Source: Clostridiales bacterium
GTDB lineage: Bacteria > Bacillota > Clostridia > Christensenellales > CAG-138
DNA length: 64,000 bases
Direction of reading: 5' to 3'
Assembly: GCA_004554165.1 (NCBI GenBank)
Contig: SFNQ01000001.1
Span: 62,001-126,000, forward strand
Below are positions 60,995-64,000 of the stretch, piece after piece. Every line of letters begins with the position of its first letter. The first letter of the stretch is position 1. Below the pieces are notes generated by a model, which was not told where the DNA came from, did not search any database, and worked only from the letters and a program-made list of their open reading frames with translations. The position numbers and the translations under genes were made by a program.

Positions 60995-61699
60995 ATGATT
61001 GTCAACATGACGGGCGCGGGCGGCGCATTCTCCGCAACGCTGGCGGTGACGACGGACGCGGGGGCTGCGGTATCCGCAACCTGCGCAGGCAATGGAAAAA
61101 CTTACAGCGGAACGGCGGGCGAAGACGGCATTTGCATGCTGAACATCAGGGCCAGCGGAACGTATACCGTGACCGCAACGCTGAACGGGGTATCCGAGAC
61201 CGGGCGGATTGCGATTGCCGACATGGGAGAAAGCCATGCGATGGATCTGTATATCGGCATGTACCTCTACCGCCACGGCGATGAGCGCCAAAGCCTGACC
61301 GGCGGGTGGATCAACCATGATAGCGGAGCGAACGGCTCCTTTGCCAAAGGCGAAGACGCCATGACGATCTATTCCGGCGCGTATTCGCACAATATCCGCC
61401 CGGCGAAAATGATTGATCTGACCGGCGTTACGGCGCTGCGATGGCTGCTTACGACGCATACGGCCTGGGCCTACATCGGCGTAACAAAGAAGACCAGCGA
61501 TTATTTCAACGCCGGGACCATCAGCGCAAATTGGACATCCAGCCCGTCAAAGCAGGTGAATCCCGGCGACGCGAATGAAGTGCTGCTGGACGTATCAAGC
61601 CTGACGGGGTCTTACTATGTGGTTCTGGCATCACGAAGGTATACCACGGAAGGGGCAACGGATGTAATCTTTTCGGAACTGGAGTGTATACGGGAATGA
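60995..61699 (+). CDS. Phage tail-associated protein, unknown
   Basis: This 234-residue protein has an Ig-like or carboxypeptidase-regulatory-like N-terminus (about 1-75: GGAFSATLAV, GTYTVTATLNGVSETG) and then a jelly-roll-like domain rich in Ser, Thr, Gly and Trp. GGAGGTGATAG lies ahead of the ATG, which is 5 bases after the previous stop. The position and the beta-rich, surface-like sequence suggest a tail or adhesion protein. The receptor is unknown. Confidence 0.65.
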   Translation: MIVNMTGAGGAFSATLAVTTDAGAAVSATCAGNGKTYSGTAGEDGICMLNIRASGTYTVTATLNGVSETGRIAIADMGESHAMDLYIGMYLYRHGDERQSLTGGWINHDSGANGSFAKGEDAMTIYSGAYSHNIRPAKMIDLTGVTALRWLLTTHTAWAYIGVTKKTSDYFNAGTISANWTSSPSKQVNPGDANEVLLDVSSLTGSYYVVLASRRYTTEGATDVIFSELECIRE

Positions 61700-62004
61700 A
61701 GCTCTACATTGATTCGGAATTTAAATGCCATACGGAGCCCGGAGAGGGGCTGGTGGAAGTTGAAACAACAGCATTTGACGGAAGGTGCAAAGCCTTTATC
61801 GAGGGCTGCCGCTTTGTCCCACAGGGGCAGACGTGGACGCGGGAGGACGGGGTTGCGTTCTCCGGCGAGATGCTGTCCATGTGGAGGGACTACGATTACC
61901 TTGCCGCAGCGCAGGCAGGATATGAAGAAGTGGCAGCGGAACTACAGGACATGCAGGAAGCATTAAATCTGTTGGGGGTGGATGCAAATGGGGAAATGGT
62001 TTGA
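61696..62004 (+). CDS. Small phage protein, 102 residues
   Basis: This protein overlaps the preceding gene by four bases. It has an N-terminal beta part (MKLYIDSEFKCHTEPGEGLVEVE) and a C-terminal helix (about 75-100) ending LNLLGVDANGEMV. The layout is typical of small tail-chaperone-like or XkdW-like proteins that lie between fibre genes. No specific function is visible. Confidence 0.62.
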   Translation: MKLYIDSEFKCHTEPGEGLVEVETTAFDGRCKAFIEGCRFVPQGQTWTREDGVAFSGEMLSMWRDYDYLAAAQAGYEEVAAELQDMQEALNLLGVDANGEMV

Positions 62005-62395
62005 AGCTGCAAAGGACGTCCGCCGGACCATGGACGCGGCGGGCGCAATGCTGACCGATCAGGAAGCGTCCCGCGTTGTGGCGCTCTACCCGTCGATGCG
62101 GTTCGACGGCGAACTGATTCCCGCCGGAACGCGCATCCAATGGGACGGACAGATCAGGCGCGCTGCGGTGGATCTCTGGGACAGGCCGGAGAACGCGCCG
62201 GGCGCAGCGCCGAACCTGTGGTCGGACATCGGCTACCGGGAGGGGGCGAGGGTTATCCCGGAAGTCATCACAGCGGCGCTGGCCTTTGCAAAGGGCGAGA
62301 CCGGCTGGTGGCAGGGCGCCGTCTACGAATCCCTGCTGGACGACAACGTGTGGACCCCCGCGCAGCATTCCGCAGGGTGGAAGGTACTGTCATGA
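61988..62395 (+). CDS. Phage protein with C-terminal carbohydrate-binding motif
   Basis: This 135-residue protein has a helical front (about 1-60) and a tail WWQGAVYESLLDDNVWTPA then GWKVL. The tail matches CBM5/12-type chitin-binding modules found at the end of phage tail proteins. GGGGGTGG precedes the start. ATG 61988 fits that site better than ATG 61982. It overlaps the previous gene by 17 bases. It may bind cell-wall sugar at the tail tip. Confidence 0.72.
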   Translation: MGKWFEAAKDVRRTMDAAGAMLTDQEASRVVALYPSMRFDGELIPAGTRIQWDGQIRRAAVDLWDRPENAPGAAPNLWSDIGYREGARVIPEVITAALAFAKGETGWWQGAVYESLLDDNVWTPAQHSAGWKVLS

Positions 62396-62716
62396 GGGAT
62401 GAAATCCCACGGTGGATGCATTTTGAACATCCCTGTAAAGCGGGGGCGGGACGGGGGCGATTGCGCATCCCGGCGAAGGGGGCGCGGCCGAAGGGAACGC
62501 CGCGGCGCCTGCTTCGGACGCTGTGGAAGCAGGGACGCCCACAGGGAAATCAGTCCGGAAAGAAGAAGGCAGGGCGGCGCGCCCTGCCTTCTTCTCCGGG
62601 AGCCAGGGCTTGCGGCCCCCAAAAAAACATCGAATAACACCGAGAAACGACGAAAATTTCTGATTTTGTCATTTTCTGTTGTATCCTCTGAATAACATTG
62701 ACGGGAGGACAGCCCT
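62396..62716. other. Region after the tail cassette
   Basis: An in-frame start at 62393 (MRDEIPRWMHFEHPC, then basic low-complexity sequence) could be a decayed gene of the cassette; I cannot support it as functional. The hairpin at 62564-62592 probably ends the cassette transcript. The stretch 62600-62716 precedes the Spo0A-C gene and is AT-rich, but I see no clear promoter boxes. Confidence 0.4.
62564..62592 (+). terminator. Likely terminator of the tail cassette
   Basis: AGAAGGCAGGGC pairs perfectly with GCCCTGCCTTCT (12 bp) around a GGCGC loop. The T tail is short (TCTCC), so termination strength is unclear. Confidence 0.58.
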
Positions 62717-63037
62717 ATGACCATTCAGGAAGCGCTTCGCCCCTTTGGATCCCTGCGATGCTACCGCGGCATGAAACAGACGATGACCGCCATTTCGCTG
62801 GCTCTGGAGAATGAGGACCGGCTCAACGCCGTGATCAAGGAGATCTATATCCCAACCGCCCTGATTCACAACACGTCCGCAAGCGCGGTGGAACGCAACA
62901 TCCGCACGGTGGTACAGCACGCGTGGCAGGTCAATCCCGGCTACCTGACCCGGATCGCGGGCTATCCCCTGGACGGAGCGCCAAGCGTCTCCGAGTTTCT
63001 CGCAATCATGGTTTCCTATCTGCAGTGCGCGGCTTGA
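62717..63037 (+). CDS. Stand-alone Spo0A C-terminal DNA-binding domain protein
   Basis: This 106-residue protein aligns by eye with the output domain of Spo0A. It has an N-terminal helical start (TIQEALRPFGSLRCYRGMKQ), then TAISLALENEDRLNAVIKEI, the recognition region TSASAVERNIRTVVQHAW, and SVSEFLAIMVSYL at the end. There is no receiver domain, so it is not controlled by phosphorylation in the usual way. GGGAGGACAGCC precedes the ATG. It lies directly after the phage tail cassette, which hints at a role linked to prophage or sporulation timing. Confidence 0.83.
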   Translation: MTIQEALRPFGSLRCYRGMKQTMTAISLALENEDRLNAVIKEIYIPTALIHNTSASAVERNIRTVVQHAWQVNPGYLTRIAGYPLDGAPSVSEFLAIMVSYLQCAA

Positions 63038-63588
63038 GCGGGAGCATCTCGGACGGACCGCCGGCAGGATTCCCGCAGGCAAAGGGGGATGGCCGCAGCG
63101 GGAACGCAGCCGGGCAACGGGAAAACCCGCAGGCAGGTCCGCGCTGCATGCCGGAGCGCTGGATAAGCAGGCGTACTCCGCTTTCCCCTGAGCGCTGCCA
63201 AAAGGAAGGCGCTCATGACAATCATCGCATATAATACAGGTTTCCAGAACATACGAAACGATGGATGAAAAATACTGACCATCGTAAAACGCATTGCTGC
63301 CGGGCGCCGAAAAAAGGGGCCCGCAGATCTCCCTGAACCCGCTGCGAAACATCCTTTTGGCGGCGGCTTTTTCTTTAACGGAAGCATTCGCTCCGGAACG
63401 CGGCAGGCTGTGAATCCGCCCTGCCCTCCGGCAGCATTCTGCTTTCCACCCAAAGGGCTTCCGGATGGTAAAAACGCAGGTCGTCAACGGGGAATCCGTT
63501 TCGAATCAAGCCGCAGGAGCCGGAAAATCCTGAATCAGCAATCGCCAAACAAACCCCGGTAAAACCGGTCTGACAGGTTGGGATATCG
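63038..63588. other. Intergenic stretch before ogt
   Basis: No gene is supported in 551 bases. A TATAAT at 63230-63235 has no good -35 box. The minus frame MFWKPVLYAMIVMSAFLLAAL looks like a short membrane segment without context. A CCGG-TTTTA-CCGG hairpin near 63560 may end the ogt transcript on the minus strand. Confidence 0.4.
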
Positions 63589-63999
63589 TTACTGCGCCCG
63601 TTTTCCTGCGGGAACGTGGAAGCGGGAAAGCTCCAGCCCTTCGTGCGCCAGCAACCATTGCTTCTTTTCAATGCCGCCGTCATAGCCGGTCAGGTTTCCG
63701 TTTGCGCCCACAACGCGATGGCAGGGGATGATAATGGATATGGGGTTGCGCCCCACCGCTCCGCCTACGGCCTGCGCGGACATTTTGAAAAGTCCGTTTT
63801 CCCGGGCGATGCGCTTTGCAATTTCCCCATAGGTGGTCGTTTCCCCATACGGGATCTCGCAGAGGATGCGCCAGACGGCCTTCGCAAACGCACTGCCGGC
63901 AGGCGCAAGCGGCAGCTCGTCAATGGCGGGCCTTTCTCCCGCAAAGTACCGGCAAAGCCAGCGTTTCGCCCGGGAAAGGATCTCCGTATCGCTGGGTTC
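63589..63999 (-). CDS. ogt: Methylated-DNA-protein-cysteine S-methyltransferase (partial)
   Basis: The gene enters from beyond the right edge on the minus strand; 136 codons are visible. They show IPYGETTTYGEIA, a helix-turn-helix-like VGGAVGRNPI, the active-site PCHRVVG with the acceptor cysteine, and the family NLTGYDGGI. It transfers methyl from O6-methylguanine to itself. The N-terminal part lies outside. The downstream ATG at 63783 is internal, because the frame upstream of it is conserved family sequence. Confidence 0.92.
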   Translation of the reverse strand, partial: EPSDTEILSRAKRWLCRYFAGERPAIDELPLAPAGSAFAKAVWRILCEIPYGETTTYGEIAKRIARENGLFKMSAQAVGGAVGRNPISIIIPCHRVVGANGNLTGYDGGIEKKQWLLAHEGLELSRFHVPAGKRAQ

Positions 64000-64000
64000 A

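Noticed and set aside
62393..62637. An 81-residue gene after the tail cassette
   Set aside because: The first 15 residues look plausible and start in ATGA overlap, but the rest is basic low-complexity sequence that ends beyond the terminator hairpin.

Overview
The window reads as the chromosome of a GC-rich, spore-lineage Clostridia (Firmicutes), most like gut Christensenellales or Oscillospirales; this is inferred from gene content and I cannot place it more precisely. Signs are strong GGAGG-type ribosome sites, extended -10 promoters (TGn before the -10 box), a tandem glycine riboswitch ahead of an AGCS symporter, a YtvI-like protein, a SpoIID/LytB protein, a Spo0A-type DNA-binding domain, and families common in Clostridia (DUF421, DUF4363, DUF4358, DUF5058, DUF6320). 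The only tRNA is tRNA-Ala with anticodon CGC, which suits a GCG-rich genome. I see no rRNA and no CRISPR array.

Layout. 1-2.3 kb: the tail of nagB with a beta-helix protein, then a reverse DUF421/DUF4363 pair. 2.4-7.3 kb: a forward run of dCMP deaminase and ThyX (dCMP to dUMP to dTMP), then a hydrolase, an acyltransferase-like protein, a zinc-ribbon membrane protein and a small alarmone synthetase. 7.5-10.7 kb (reverse): GNAT, an LCP-family protein and RsmA. 10.9-18.7 kb (forward): a flippase-like protein, a methyltransferase, a membrane protein, a double-domain RluA pseudouridine synthase, a phosphohexomutase, a ZIP transporter and a 56-residue protein. 18.9-24.2 kb: GIY-YIG, a serine hydrolase, a CPBP protease, and the glycine riboswitch with its symporter. 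24.3-29.7 kb: DUF5058, a partner membrane protein and an M20 peptidase, then an amidohydrolase, YjbQ and SRAP. 29.8-33.8 kb: a lipoprotein and an MBOAT/DHHW/DUF1919 set that looks like polysaccharide O-acylation. 34.0-36.7 kb: putP and a divergent LysR gene with palindromic operators.

36.7-42.8 kb is the accessory island. It holds an ISL3-type transposase remnant, one copy of a three-hairpin repeat, a 3.7-kb fragment of a giant MuF-type phage protein cut at both ends, a lower-GC DUF3592-like gene whose 3' end is chimeric, and the tRNA-Ala gene at its right edge.

42.9-60 kb is again chromosomal: an ABC/GntR operon, a nitroreductase/HD/fRMsr operon with a probably leaderless first gene, YtvI, FabG, two tiny genes (one almost pure Gln/Asn/Lys), trxB, glmM, nth, a 178-bp tandem palindromic repeat array ahead of ychF, a SpoIID-like protein, a GNAT gene broken by a 10-bp duplication, and rarA. 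60.0-62.4 kb is an orphan phage tail cassette. A stand-alone Spo0A output domain and the start of ogt follow.

The best candidates for undescribed biology are the DUF5058/partner/M20 operon, the acyltransferase/hydrolase/DUF6320 module, the stand-alone Spo0A-C protein beside tail genes, the small-protein pair at 50.6-50.9 kb, and the structured repeats at 22.1, 37.2 and 54.4-55.0 kb.
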